The position numbers and the translations under genes were made by a program. The notes under the pieces are model-generated. The model was not told where the DNA came from and did no database searches. It saw nothing but the letters and a program-made list of their open reading frames with translations. From positions 1-36,778 of the forward strand of contig QCUI01000015.1 in NCBI GenBank assembly GCA_003210775.1: a DNA stretch of 36,778 nt. Direction: 5' to 3'. This document shows, one piece after another, positions 22,919 to 32,333 of the stretch (its first letter is position 1; each line of letters begins with the position of its first letter). The stretch comes from Synechococcus sp. AG-679-A04 (GTDB taxonomy: Bacteria > Cyanobacteriota > Cyanobacteriia > PCC-6307 > Cyanobiaceae).

Positions 22919-24077
22919 TTCGCGAAATTTTGTATAGTTATTGACAAAGCTAATAAAGCTGGTTTGGGTGAAGGGGATAATACATTTTCTCTTTAGAAGT
23001 GGAAGTTGGCCTGTGGAGCGGCTTTTTTCAGGGCTTTTTCTTTAGGGCTTTTTCAAGCTATTAGAGGTATTCATGGTTTGTCGTGATCTGCGCGCTGGCA
23101 AGGGTGCGTCAGCAAATAATAGAATTGGATGATTGAGGAGTCGTAGAACTCTCTTTCGGCATGGTTGCCGAGTGATCATTGCCGATTCTGAGCTCAGGTG
23201 TTGACCTTCTCATTCTTCGTTCAGACAGGAGTTGTGTCGTGATCGCCGAGTCTGCTTTTCTGAAAAAACTAAGCACGTTGATTGCGGCTACGAAAGTGCG
23301 GGGAAAGAATCGGAAGGGCAGTCCAAGTTCAGTACCCCGTCTGTTCCTGGCGCCTTGCATTTAAACGGTCAACTTGTTCGGAGGCACAGCGAATCAAGAG
23401 CGGATTCTTGGTCCCGCTTGCCTGTCTGTTAATCGCCAAAGTTGATGCTTGATAATTGTCAGTTGCTGACAGGCAAAGGTTAGGCAAATTTGCTTATGTC
23501 GCTGGCCGCAGTACAGACGTATCTCTATCATTGGTTGGGATTGCAGGGCCACTAGTCGCTGCTGCCAAGGATCGGCTCACCTGCTCCCTTCTCTTCTATT
23601 TCTCTTCTCCGCTTGTCACCGGTTTTCCCTTGCTACATCCAGTTGGGTGTCACGTCTAAGTGGCCGATGAGGGATGGGTCTTTGGCCAATCAATGTCAAA
23701 GGGCCGGCTGCATATTGGGTTGGCTGCCGGATGAATGGCACTTGGCATCACGAGACCTCGCCTCAATGACGAGGTAGAGCTTTTCCTTGAAATTAATGAA
23801 GCTTCTCTGCCCCCCTGTCGATTGCTCTTGCGATGCCGACAGGCACGAGCCCTGGCACCTCCTTCAGTTCTGGAACCAGGCACTAGAGACCTTCCACGAG
23901 AGTCTGGCAAGTGGCAAAAGAGGGTTGCCTTTTTGCTCCAATCCACTGCTTCTACTGAGTCAGCACTGGCAAAGAAATAGGCAAAGGATCGAGACAAAGG
24001 TCAAGCAAAGCGCTTAGCACATTGCTGTCAGGGCCTCGGACTTGACAGAATCATTCGTTGCCGTCAGTGGTCCTGCC
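22919..24077. other. 1.16-kb region without a convincing gene
   Basis: Frames of 60-113 codons exist on both strands, but none has a ribosome binding site, recognisable domain or protein-like composition. Visible structure: near-tandem GGGCTTTTTC copies at 23031-23040 and 23045-23054 (with a related GGCTTTTTT just before), and a 9-bp perfect inverted repeat TTGCCTGTC/GACAGGCAA (23418-23426 with 23468-23476) with a small GTCA/TGAC hairpin inside it. The region could hold the upstream control of the RTX-like gene, an unrecognised small RNA, or degraded accessory genes. Confidence 0.5.
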
Positions 24078-27000
24078 ATGCCCCTCAGCTCCCTGGTGCG
24101 CCTGCTGCAGTGCTCAGCGCTGACCAGTGAGCTCGGCGAACGCATCGATCGCCCCGACCGGCTCTTGCTCCGCGGAGGCGGCCGTGGCGCCAGAGCTCTT
24201 GTGGCCAGTGCCCTAGCTCGACATCAGGACCGCCCTCTGCTTGTGGTCGTGCCGACCCTCGAGGAGGCGGGTCGCTGGACGGCTCTTCTGGAACTGATGG
24301 GCTGGCGCAGTGCCCAGCTGTATCCCACCAGTGAGGGTTCGCCCTATGAACCATTTGATCCCACCAGTGAAATTACCTGGGGTCAGCTGCAGGTGCTCAG
24401 TGAATTGCAGCTGGATCATCAGAGTCGCGATCTGGCGATTGTGGCCACGGAGCGCTGTCTTCAACCGCATCTGCCCCCGCCGCAGGCTTTGTCTGATCGA
24501 TGCCGAACCCTTCGTAAAGGTGACAGCGTCGATCTTGAGGATTTAGCAACCTGTCTGGCTCAGCTTGGTTATGAGCGGGTTTCCACTATCGATCAGGAAG
24601 GTACCTGGAGCCGCCGTGGCGACATCGTTGATGTATTTCCTGTCAGCAGTGAGCTGCCAGTGCGTCTGGAGTTCTTTGGCGATGAGCTCGACAAGCTGCG
24701 TGAATTTGATCCCGCCAGCCAGCGTTCCCTCGATCCGATCGAAAGCCTGAGGCTGACGCCAACAGGCTTCAGTCCCTTGATCGCTGAACAGCTGCGCGAT
24801 GCCATGCCTGATGGTTTGGATCAGCTTCTCAGTGAGGAATGCCTTGCTGAATTGCTAGAGGGAGGGACTCCCGAAGGCATGCGCCGCCTGCTTGGCCTTG
24901 CCTGGCAGCAGCCTGCCTCATTGCTCGACTATCTCCCGGCCGACAGCTTTGTGGCTATTGATGAGCGACGTCATGGCCGCTCCCATGGCGAGCAGTGGCT
25001 CGACCATGCCAAAGAGCATCACGACGAACTGGCGTTGCCGTTACCGATCCTGCATCGCGACATCGAGGAGGCGATGGGACTGGCAGAGGCTTTTCCCGGT
25101 TTTGATCTGGCCGAGCTGCAGGAAAGTGATGCCCACGCCAATGCCTTCGATCTCAACAGTCGTCCTGTGCCGGCCTATCCCAATCAGTTTGGGAAGCTCG
25201 GTGAACTGATCAAGAGCTACGGCAAGGAGAAGCAAGTCGTGTGGCTGCTGTCTGCCCAGCCCAGCCGAGCTGTTGCGTTGCTGGAAGAGCATGACTGCAT
25301 CAGTCGCTTTGTTCCCAATGCTGCGGATGCGCCGGCGATCGAGCGTTTGATCGAACAGGGAACACCTGTTGCTCTGAAGACACGCGGAACAGCTGATCTC
25401 GAGGGTCTGCAGCTTCCTGCCTGGCGGGTTGTTCTCATCACGGACCGCGAGTTTTTCGGGCAGCAGACGCTCACTAGCAGTGGCTACGTGCGCCGCCGCC
25501 GCAAGGCGGCCAGTCGCACGGTGGATCCCAACAAGATGCAGCCCGGGGATTTCGTAGTGCATCGCAATCACGGCATCGGTCGTTTCCAAAAGCTGGAAAA
25601 GTTGGCGATCAGCGGCGAAGTGCGTGACTACCTGGTGGTGCAGTACGCCGACGGCATCCTGCGAGTGGCGGCAGACCAGCTGGGCAGCCTCGGTCGCTAT
25701 CGCGCCAACAGTGATGCTCCCCCCCAGCTCAGCAAGATGGGCGGATCGGCCTGGGTCAAGGCCAAGGAACGTGCCGGAAAGGCCTTGCGCAAGGTGGCGC
25801 TCGACCTGGTGAAGCTTTACGCCGAGCGACATCAGGCGCCTGGATTCTCGTTCCCTGTCGATGGCCCTTGGCAGAACGAGCTGGAGGAGTCATTCCCCTA
25901 TGAACCGACTCCGGATCAGCTCAAGGCCACAGCGGATGTGAAGCGGGATATGGAAAAGTCGCAACCGATGGATCGCCTGGTTTGCGGCGATGTTGGCTTC
26001 GGTAAAACCGAGGTGGCGATCCGGGCCATTTTTAAGGCAATCACCGCCGGCAAGCAGGTCGCGATGTTGGCTCCCACAACAGTGCTTGCGCAACAGCACT
26101 GGCGAACGCTTTCAGAGCGTTTTGCGCCCTATCCCATCAAGGTGGCCCTCCTCAATCGCTTCCGAACCACCAGTGAGAGGAAATCGATCCTTGAAGGTCT
26201 CAAACAAGGAACCATCGATGCCGTTGTGGGAACGCATCAGCTGCTGAGCAAGAGCACGGTGTTCGACAAGCTCGGCCTGCTGGTGGTGGATGAGGAACAG
26301 CGCTTCGGTGTCAACCAGAAGGAAAAGATCAAAGCGCTGCGCAAAGACGTTGACGTGCTCACTCTTTCGGCGACGCCGATTCCGCGCACGCTTTACATGA
26401 GCCTGTCAGGAGTGCGGGAGATGAGCCTGATCACCACACCCCCTCCGTTGCGCCGACCGATCAAAACCCATCTGGCCGCTCTTGATGAAGAGGCGGTTCG
26501 CAGTGCCATCCGTCAGGAGCTCGATCGCGGTGGCCAGGTCTTTTACGTGGTCCCGAGGGTTGAGGGTATTGAAGATGTGGCTGGTCAGCTGCGTCAGATG
26601 CTTCCCGGTCTGCGACTGCTGGTGGCGCACGGTCAGATGGCAGAGGGCGAGCTGGAGAGCGCCATGGTGGCTTTCAATGGCGGTGAAGCTGATGTGATGC
26701 TCTGCACCACAATTGTTGAAAGCGGACTCGACATCCCCAGAGTCAACACAATCCTGATCGAGGATGCACATCGATTCGGATTGGCGCAGCTTTATCAGCT
26801 GCGCGGACGTGTCGGTCGCAGTGGCATCCAGGCCCATGCCTGGCTGTTTTATCCGGGCAACGCCTCTCTCAGTGAAGCTGCACGCCAGCGACTTAGGGCG
26901 ATTCAGGAATTTGCTCAGCTGGGCAGTGGTTACCAGCTTGCGATGCGGGATATGGAGATCCGCGGGGTTGGAAACCTTTTGGGAGTCCAGCAAAGCGGGC

Positions 27001-27620
27001 AGATGGAAGCCATCGGCTTTGATCTCTATATGGAGATGCTCCAGGAATCCCTTGCCGAGATTCAGGGCCAGGACATCCCTGCGGTCGACGATACCCAGGT
27101 GGATCTGCAGGTCACTGCGTTCATTCCTGCTGACTGGATCACCGATGCCGACGAGAAGATGGCGGCCTATCGATCAGCGGCAGAGTGTGTCACAAGCGAT
27201 TCGCTGGTGGAACTTGCAGCGATTTGGGCCGATCGCTACGGCGCTCTGCCTGGTCCGGTTCAGTCGCTGCTGCAGCTGATGGATCTGAAGCTTCTTGCCA
27301 AGCGCTGCGGTTTTTCACGCATCCGTCCTGAGAAGCCGAACATCGCTCTGGAAACACCGATGGAAGAGCCTGCTTTCCGACTGTTACGCCAGGGTTTGCC
27401 TCAGCATCTGCATGGCCGACTTGTTTATCAGGCCGGGTCTGGTGCGACGGCCAAGGTGATGGCCAGAGGCTTAGGCGTGTTGCCGATGGAGAAGCAGCTT
27501 GAGGAAATCAAGAGCTGGCTTGAGCAGATGGCAGCTCAGATTCCTGATGCTGATGGACTCACGGCCGATGAGCGTGAAAAGCAGCAAACCGCACGTAACG
27601 AGGCCGTTCTCAGCGTTTAA
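24078..27620 (+). CDS. mfd: Transcription-repair coupling factor
   Basis: About 1180 residues, full length for Mfd, the ATP-driven translocase that removes stalled RNA polymerase from DNA lesions and recruits UvrA. The UvrB-like N-terminal module includes [17 protein letters not shown] and [14 protein letters not shown]. The RNA-polymerase-interacting domain is seen at about 485-510 ([18 protein letters not shown]). The RecG-like motor has Walker [10 protein letters not shown] (about 636), the DEEQRFG box (about 737), [15 protein letters not shown], and [13 protein letters not shown] with QLRGRVGRS. The TRG region is [13 protein letters not shown] use ATG 24078 ([11 protein letters not shown]). 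A TTG at 24042 would add twelve residues. It stands alone on its strand after a long gene-free stretch. Confidence 0.98.
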   Translation: MPLSSLVRLLQCSALTSELGERIDRPDRLLLRGGGRGARALVASALARHQDRPLLVVVPTLEEAGRWTALLELMGWRSAQLYPTSEGSPYEPFDPTSEITWGQLQVLSELQLDHQSRDLAIVATERCLQPHLPPPQALSDRCRTLRKGDSVDLEDLATCLAQLGYERVSTIDQEGTWSRRGDIVDVFPVSSELPVRLEFFGDELDKLREFDPASQRSLDPIESLRLTPTGFSPLIAEQLRDAMPDGLDQLLSEECLAELLEGGTPEGMRRLLGLAWQQPASLLDYLPADSFVAIDERRHGRSHGEQWLDHAKEHHDELALPLPILHRDIEEAMGLAEAFPGFDLAELQESDAHANAFDLNSRPVPAYPNQFGKLGELIKSYGKEKQVVWLLSAQPSRAVALLEEHDCISRFVPNAADAPAIERLIEQGTPVALKTRGTADLEGLQLPAWRVVLITDREFFGQQTLTSSGYVRRRRKAASRTVDPNKMQPGDFVVHRNHGIGRFQKLEKLAISGEVRDYLVVQYADGILRVAADQLGSLGRYRANSDAPPQLSKMGGSAWVKAKERAGKALRKVALDLVKLYAERHQAPGFSFPVDGPWQNELEESFPYEPTPDQLKATADVKRDMEKSQPMDRLVCGDVGFGKTEVAIRAIFKAITAGKQVAMLAPTTVLAQQHWRTLSERFAPYPIKVALLNRFRTTSERKSILEGLKQGTIDAVVGTHQLLSKSTVFDKLGLLVVDEEQRFGVNQKEKIKALRKDVDVLTLSATPIPRTLYMSLSGVREMSLITTPPPLRRPIKTHLAALDEEAVRSAIRQELDRGGQVFYVVPRVEGIEDVAGQLRQMLPGLRLLVAHGQMAEGELESAMVAFNGGEADVMLCTTIVESGLDIPRVNTILIEDAHRFGLAQLYQLRGRVGRSGIQAHAWLFYPGNASLSEAARQRLRAIQEFAQLGSGYQLAMRDMEIRGVGNLLGVQQSGQMEAIGFDLYMEMLQESLAEIQGQDIPAVDDTQVDLQVTAFIPADWITDADEKMAAYRSAAECVTSDSLVELAAIWADRYGALPGPVQSLLQLMDLKLLAKRCGFSRIRPEKPNIALETPMEEPAFRLLRQGLPQHLHGRLVYQAGSGATAKVMARGLGVLPMEKQLEEIKSWLEQMAAQIPDADGLTADEREKQQTARNEAVLSV

Positions 27621-27714
27621 ACCTTCCCCGTGATCCCGCTCTGCGGGCAAAGATGAGAAAGTTCCGACACAATGCGCAATTCTTCGTTACAGTGCGTTCA
27701 GATAGTTGGAACAC

Positions 27715-27882
27715 GTGGGCGAATTCATCGATCCGATCAGCAGCCCGGGTTCAATGGGTCTTTTTTCAAGCTTGATCGGTGCAGCAGCTCTTGGCGTCTA
27801 TGCCCTCTGGCAGGACGACTCACAGAACAATGACGATGATGATTCATCCCCTGGTGGTGGACTGATGCAGCCTGTGGCTTGA
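27715..27882 (+). CDS. Small acidic-tailed membrane protein, 55 residues
   Basis: The frame starts at GTG 27715 (VGEFIDPISS) and ends at TGA 27880-27882, followed by a perfect terminator at 27928-27957. Residues about 14-32 form one hydrophobic segment (MGLFSSLIGAAALGVYALW). Then come an Asp-rich stretch (34-43, with DDDD) and a Gly/Pro tail ending GGGLMQPVA. The clean amphipathic layout, the dedicated terminator and codon choice like the neighbours support a real gene. There is no good ribosome binding site, and an internal ATG at 27754 would cut the protein before the membrane segment. The family is not recognised. It lies 94 bp after mfd and could be its downstream partner. Confidence 0.6.
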   Translation: MGEFIDPISSPGSMGLFSSLIGAAALGVYALWQDDSQNNDDDDSSPGGGLMQPVA

Positions 27883-27927
27883 ATCAGCCAAGATCAAATT
27901 TTTCTCAGTCAGTCACATTCCCTTATA

Positions 27928-27957
27928 ACCATCACTCGCTTGAGTGATGGTTTTTTT
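27928..27957 (+). terminator. Strong intrinsic terminator
   Basis: A perfect 10-bp stem ACCATCACTC/GAGTGATGGT with a GCTT tetraloop is followed by seven T. It ends the mfd / 55-residue protein region. Confidence 0.93.
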
Positions 27958-28002
27958 GTGTCTTCGTAAGAGCTTGGAATAGTCCCCCGTTGTTCAGGGC
28001 AT

Positions 28003-28497
28003 TTGAACCGACCGTTGCTTCGATGTTGGTGGTGTTGGCTTCCAGTCCTCTGCCTGCCATTCCTTGCTGCCATTCCGGCGCAGGCGGTGTCCTGGGAAGC
28101 CATTGATGTTCTGCGCAACAAGCTTTCGCAAGCGGGTGTGCGCGTGGTTCAAAAAGACTGTTCTCAGCAAGGGCTCCAGGGCCTTTATCACCCAAGCAGC
28201 GACACCCTTGTGGTGTGTCGATCGCACAGGTCCCCAGCCCAGGTCTGGGACACCCTTGCTCACGAGGCGACCCATCGCATGCAGCGCTGCGCTGGAGGCC
28301 CAATTTTGAACCAGAAGCACCATCGCGCGATGTATTCAGCCCTTGCGCGCAGCCATCCAGCAGAAGTGCGTTCGATTCGTGTGTATCCCCGTAAGCAGCA
28401 GTTGGCTGAACTTGAAGCCAGATACACCGCCAAGCTGCCTCCCCGCGATGTTCTGCAGCTGTTCGATCGCTACTGCGGAGCTGAGGTTCGCGCCTGA
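28003..28497 (+). CDS. Secreted protein with a HEATH metal-site motif (putative metallopeptidase-like)
   Basis: 164 residues from a TTG start at 28003. Residues 1-28 are a signal peptide (basic start, Trp/Leu-rich core, AQA before the likely cleavage). The mature part contains LAHEATHRMQ: His87-Glu88-x-x-His91 is the HExxH zinc-peptidase motif. YPRKQQLAELEARYTA downstream offers Glu136 or Glu138 as a third ligand in gluzincin style. Four cysteines (53, 72, 96, 158) could form two disulfides, as expected for an exported protein. Whether it cleaves peptides is not shown; a metal-binding structural role is possible. No ATG in this frame precedes the signal peptide, so the TTG (or another TTG four codons later) must serve. 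It follows a terminator, so it has its own promoter, and is 48 bp before the next gene. Confidence 0.65.
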   Translation: MNRPLLRCWWCWLPVLCLPFLAAIPAQAVSWEAIDVLRNKLSQAGVRVVQKDCSQQGLQGLYHPSSDTLVVCRSHRSPAQVWDTLAHEATHRMQRCAGGPILNQKHHRAMYSALARSHPAEVRSIRVYPRKQQLAELEARYTAKLPPRDVLQLFDRYCGAEVRA

Positions 28498-28545
28498 ACG
28501 CCGCCCATCACGACTTGTTTGCAAACACATTCATAGGGATCAATC

Positions 28546-29040
28546 ATGAATTCATTACTGATGCAACTAGCGCTGGCTGCGCTTGGTCAGTTCGGTGGCA
28601 ATGGCCCCATGCCGATGGGTGGGCTTCCTATCGGAGGTTTTCCCGCTGGAAGGGGACGTCCCGTCATGACCGTGTCCAGGCCGATGCCCCGTTACCCCTC
28701 GGCATCGATGCCAGGGCGCACCTCATCTCTGCAGCTTGCGTCATTGGCCACGGCCACATGCCTAATGCGTGAACGACAGCTAAGCCGCGCGCAGGCTGTT
28801 GATCTTCTTGACCGCCAAGGGCAGGTTTGGGGATGGGAATCGCGATGGGGACAACGCATTCAGCTGGCCGCTGTGGACGGAGCCATCAACAGAGCTGGAG
28901 GCTGTAGAAGCATGGTTCGCAGGATTCAGAACAGCCCTGTGTCCATCCCAACGATGGCAACCGTCCCGGTGAATCAGAACCCCGCTCGCTATGGGAGCCG
29001 CAGTGAACGTGAGGGATTTGGATTGTTTCCCTACCGCTGA
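28546..29040 (+). CDS. Hypothetical Gly/Met/Pro-rich protein, 164 residues
   Basis: An ATG at 28546 follows AGGG by seven bases. Residues 1-17 are mildly hydrophobic (MNSLLMQLALAALGQF). Residues 18-55 are rich in Gly, Pro, Met and Arg (GGNGPMPMGGLPIGGFPAGR). The middle (about 75-120) looks folded, with a helix (RERQLSRAQAVDLLDRQG) and VWGWESRWGQRIQL. The C-terminus is polar with Arg and Ser. No domain is recognised. The first residues are not a clear signal peptide. It overlaps the end of the convergent ctp gene by 10 bp and follows the HEATH-motif gene on the same strand, so the two may be co-transcribed. Confidence 0.65.
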   Translation: MNSLLMQLALAALGQFGGNGPMPMGGLPIGGFPAGRGRPVMTVSRPMPRYPSASMPGRTSSLQLASLATATCLMRERQLSRAQAVDLLDRQGQVWGWESRWGQRIQLAAVDGAINRAGGCRSMVRRIQNSPVSIPTMATVPVNQNPARYGSRSEREGFGLFPYR

Positions 29041-30383
29041 AGGGCTGAGCGCAGGTTTGCAGAACCCGGTTGGTAGGCCTGACCGCGTTGCGGTGATCGC
29101 AGCGCTTTGATCAAGGTGGTTTCTGCAGCGCGGTACTGACTGTCTTTGCCTGTTCCAAGCTGCTCGACGGTCAACGATTGGATCTCCTGATCGCTCAGCT
29201 TCACGTCCACATCCGGGCGGATGCCGTTCTTGTGGATATCGGTGCCTTTGGGGGTGAGGTATTTGGCAATGGTGACCGTCAACCCGGATCCATCCGAGAG
29301 GCCGCGGACGGACTGGACCAATCCCTTCCCAAAGGTTGTCTGACCAACCAGAACGGCTCGCTTGTTGTCCTGGAGTGCACCGGAGAGAATTTCGCTGGCG
29401 CTGGCTGAACCTTCATTCACCAGCACCACGACCGGACTGTTGGTCATCGCACTGCCGGTGGCGCGTCGCACATCCTGAATGCCGTCTCGGGTCTTGGTGC
29501 TGACGATGGTTCCTTCATCCAGCCATTGCCTTGCAATGTCGATGCTGGCTTCCAGAAGCCCACCCGGATTACTGCGCAGATCGAGCACATAGCCTTGCGC
29601 GCCCTCTTTTTCGAGATCACGGATGGCGGCCCTCATCTCCCGTGAGGCATTGGCATTGAATTGTTTAAGACGGATGTAGCCGACTTTTTTGCCATCGGCT
29701 GCTGTGTTGAGCCGACTTTCAACCGCATGAATTTCGATACGTGCTCTCTTGAGAGGCACCGTGACCACTGCTCCTTTCCGTCGCAGCCCGAGGGTTACCT
29801 GGCTGCCTTCCTGTCCCCGGATCAGTTTGACAGCATCTTCAGTGGTCATTCCCTTTGTGGACTTGCCGTCGATCGAGACGATCACATCCTTGGGTTGCAC
29901 ACCGGCCCTGGAAGCAGGGGTGCCTTCGATCGGGGACACCACAAGAATCTCTTTGGTGTCTTTGTCGAGCGTGATCTGGATGCCAACCCCCGTCAGTTCT
30001 CCGGAGGTGTCGATCTGCATCTCCTTGAACTCTTTTGGATCCAAGAAGCGTGTGTAGGGATCATCGAGGCTGGCGAGCATGCCTCGGATCGCTTCATAAG
30101 ACTCTTCGGTGCCTGCATAGCTCTTGGCCAGCAGATCTCTCCTCAGGCTGGTCCATGTTTCAGGTGAATACTTTCCTGAAGAGTCTAGAAAATCTCTGTA
30201 AACGATTTGCCAGACCTGATCGATGACCTCCTTAGGACTGTTGGTGATCGAGGAAGAATTGGTGCTGGGCAGCCCAAGGCCGGGTGCCGCAACTGCAATG
30301 GCTGCAGTCAACCCACCTGCTCCTAGAAGCAGCAGCACACCTCTGTGCTGTGCATGAGGCGATCGAGGACTTTTGGTGGTCAT
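29031..30383 (-). CDS. ctp: Carboxyl-terminal processing peptidase (S41 family)
   Basis: 450 residues. An N-terminal membrane anchor or signal (about 14-38) is followed by a helical region with SLDDPYTRFLDP, a PDZ domain (about 125-210, GVGIQITLDKDTKEILVV and SRAGVQPKDVIVSIDG), and the S41 catalytic domain with the Ser-Lys dyad Ser328 (EGSASASEI) and Lys353 (TTFGKGLVQ). CtpA-type enzymes trim the C-terminus of the D1 photosystem II protein in the thylakoid lumen. CtpB and CtpC paralogues exist, and I cannot say which one this is. Length is typical. The start lies nine bases after the ispG stop, so the two genes are almost surely in one operon. Confidence 0.93.
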   Translation of the reverse strand: MTTKSPRSPHAQHRGVLLLLGAGGLTAAIAVAAPGLGLPSTNSSSITNSPKEVIDQVWQIVYRDFLDSSGKYSPETWTSLRRDLLAKSYAGTEESYEAIRGMLASLDDPYTRFLDPKEFKEMQIDTSGELTGVGIQITLDKDTKEILVVSPIEGTPASRAGVQPKDVIVSIDGKSTKGMTTEDAVKLIRGQEGSQVTLGLRRKGAVVTVPLKRARIEIHAVESRLNTAADGKKVGYIRLKQFNANASREMRAAIRDLEKEGAQGYVLDLRSNPGGLLEASIDIARQWLDEGTIVSTKTRDGIQDVRRATGSAMTNSPVVVLVNEGSASASEILSGALQDNKRAVLVGQTTFGKGLVQSVRGLSDGSGLTVTIAKYLTPKGTDIHKNGIRPDVDVKLSDQEIQSLTVEQLGTGKDSQYRAAETTLIKALRSPQRGQAYQPGSANLRSALQR

Positions 30384-30392
30384 TAATGTCCT

Positions 30393-31655
30393 TCAGGACC
30401 GTTCTTTCAGATTAACGAGCTGATCAGGATCTACCCAGCGTCCGTCGTCTTTAATTAGCTGAATCAAAGCTTGAACACCATCGGCTTCCGGCACTTTGCG
30501 GATCTCTTCACGACCTCGATATAGCGCGATCGTGCCAGGACCTTTACCGACATAACCGTAGTCAGCATCTGCCATCTCGCCTGGACCGTTCACGATGCAT
30601 CCCATCACGGCGATGTCCAGTCCGGAGAGATGACAGGTTGCATTTCTCACCTGATTAAGCACCTCTTCGAGATTAAACAAAGTGCGACCGCAGCTCGGGC
30701 AGGCCACGTATTCGACCATGGTCTTGCGTAAGCCAATAGCCTGAAGAATCGAGTAGCAGACTGGTATTTCCTTCTCAGGAGATTCGGTTAGCGAGACTCG
30801 GATCGTGTCTCCAAGACCCTCCGAGAGCAGGGTTGCGATTCCTGCGGTGCTCTTGATGCGGCCGTAATCCCCATCACCGGCTTCGGTGACTCCAAGATGC
30901 AAGGGGAAATTGAATCCTGCGTTGTCGAGTGTGTCGGCCATCATTCGATAGGCAGCAAGCATCACAGGGGCTCTGGACGCCTTCATCGAAATCACGATGT
31001 TGTGGAAATCAAGGTCGTCGCAGATCCGCACAAATTCCATGGCCGACGCCACCATTCCCTCGGGGGTGTCGCCATAGGTGAACAGCATGCGCTCGGCCAG
31101 GGAGCCGTGATTTACCCCGATACGCAGGGCTTTGTTCTCCTTCTTGAGTGCTTCGACCAGTGGTGAGAATTTGTCCTTGATGCGCTCACCAATGGCATCA
31201 AATTCCTCCTGACTGAAGTCCTGACGATTGGGGTCAGGTTTGTCGAAAACGAACAGACCGGGATTGATCCGCACCTTGTCCACGTTTTTGACCACTTCCA
31301 GTGCGATCCGAATGCCGTTGTGGTGAACATCTGCCACCAGTGGAACATTGCATCCCTGGGCGCGCAAAGCCGTACGGATCTGGCCCATGGCCTTGGCGTG
31401 GGCCAGCGTGGGTGTGGTCACCCGCACGATCTCGCAGCCGACATCAACCAGTCGTTGGATGCCTGCCACGGATCCTTCGATGTCGAGGGTGTCCTCGTTG
31501 ATCATCGACTGAACGGCCACCGGGTGCTCACTGCCGATGGGGACTTCGCCGACCATGACCGTTCGCGTGCTTCGCCTGCGAATCACCGTGTCGTAACGGG
31601 GATTGATGGCAACTTCACTGCTGCTTTGAGGAGCACTGGTCAAGGTGCCGGTCAT
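30393..31655 (-). CDS. ispG: 4-hydroxy-3-methylbut-2-en-1-yl diphosphate synthase
   Basis: About 420 residues of the MEP isoprenoid pathway enzyme that converts methylerythritol cyclodiphosphate to HMBPP with a [4Fe-4S] cluster. The TIM-barrel part begins [17 protein letters not shown] and contains [13 protein letters not shown] and KVRINPG. The C-terminal cluster domain has CPSC (within [11 protein letters not shown]) and Cys plus Glu in [21 protein letters not shown] chose the ATG at 31655 ([10 protein letters not shown]). The frame runs up to a GTG at 31730, but those extra residues are not family-like. It supplies precursors for carotenoids, chlorophyll phytyl and quinones. The ctp gene follows at nine bases, and the UDG-like gene lies upstream on the same strand. 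Confidence 0.97.
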   Translation of the reverse strand: MTGTLTSAPQSSSEVAINPRYDTVIRRRSTRTVMVGEVPIGSEHPVAVQSMINEDTLDIEGSVAGIQRLVDVGCEIVRVTTPTLAHAKAMGQIRTALRAQGCNVPLVADVHHNGIRIALEVVKNVDKVRINPGLFVFDKPDPNRQDFSQEEFDAIGERIKDKFSPLVEALKKENKALRIGVNHGSLAERMLFTYGDTPEGMVASAMEFVRICDDLDFHNIVISMKASRAPVMLAAYRMMADTLDNAGFNFPLHLGVTEAGDGDYGRIKSTAGIATLLSEGLGDTIRVSLTESPEKEIPVCYSILQAIGLRKTMVEYVACPSCGRTLFNLEEVLNQVRNATCHLSGLDIAVMGCIVNGPGEMADADYGYVGKGPGTIALYRGREEIRKVPEADGVQALIQLIKDDGRWVDPDQLVNLKERS

Positions 31656-31784
31656 GAATCGGACTGGTTTTAAGCCAAACCTTGGCATAGACGTCAGCGC
31701 ACTGACTTGCGTTTGTCCCAGTCGGGCCACTTTTGGCGCTTAACGGCGGGGATGATCCTGATCAGGCTGGAGAGCTGAGCGCCT

Positions 31785-32333
31785 CTACAGCAGATGGAGT
31801 CGGCGTCTGGCTTCTCGCAGATCTTGCATGGTTAGATCCTGGGGTGTTCCAGCCTCTCGTGAGCGGAAGCGCAACAGGTATGAGGGATGAAACATCGGCA
31901 TGAATTCGCGTCCTTCATGGTTCTGCCACTGGCCCCTCAACTTGCTGATGCCGCTTCGGACGCCAAGGATTGCCTGCAGGGCTGTGGCTCCTGAAAGCAA
32001 GACAAGCGCCGGATCAATCAGATCGATCTGTTGCTTGAGCCATGGTCTGGAAATGTCGATCTCCTTGGCTGTGGGCTTGCGGTTGTTGGGTGGCCTGCAC
32101 TTGAGCACATTGCAGATGTAAAGCTCGTTTTGTTCATCCAGGCCTGCTTCGAACATCAGTTCACTGAGCAGCTGTCCCGAGCGACCCACGAACGGCAGAC
32201 CACGGGCATCCTCTTCAGCTCCGGGTGCTTCACCGATCAGCATCAGACGGGCCTTCGGATTGCCACGTCCAACCACCAACTGGGGGAAGAGCTGAGGATG
32301 CTTCAGCTCATTCGGCTGTGCTGTTGTTGTCAT
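31785..32333 (-). CDS. Uracil-DNA glycosylase family protein (type 4-like) without the usual cluster cysteines
   Basis: 182 residues. Family motifs are clear: motif A GEAPGAEEDARGLPFVGRSG (34-53), NVLKCRPPNNRKP (75-87) and the leucine-loop equivalent HPSYLLR near the C-terminus. Type 4/5 enzymes excise uracil from deaminated DNA and normally carry a [4Fe-4S] cluster bound by four cysteines: an N-terminal CxxC, the Cys of VVKCRPP and a Cys in EACRPYL. Here only Cys79 (LKCRPP) remains. The N-terminus (PNELKHPQLFPQLVVGRGN) has no cysteine and the last ligand is Ser95 (EIDISRPWL). The active-site motifs are intact, so it is probably a cluster-free glycosylase. Its start overlaps the stop of the VOC-family gene (ATGA). 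Confidence 0.88.
   Translation of the reverse strand: MTTTAQPNELKHPQLFPQLVVGRGNPKARLMLIGEAPGAEEDARGLPFVGRSGQLLSELMFEAGLDEQNELYICNVLKCRPPNNRKPTAKEIDISRPWLKQQIDLIDPALVLLSGATALQAILGVRSGISKLRGQWQNHEGREFMPMFHPSYLLRFRSREAGTPQDLTMQDLREARRRLHLL

Noticed and set aside
23456-23997. Frames of 67-113 codons on both strands before mfd
   Set aside because: They overlap one another on opposite strands, lack ribosome binding sites and show no family resemblance, so I leave the region as gene-free.
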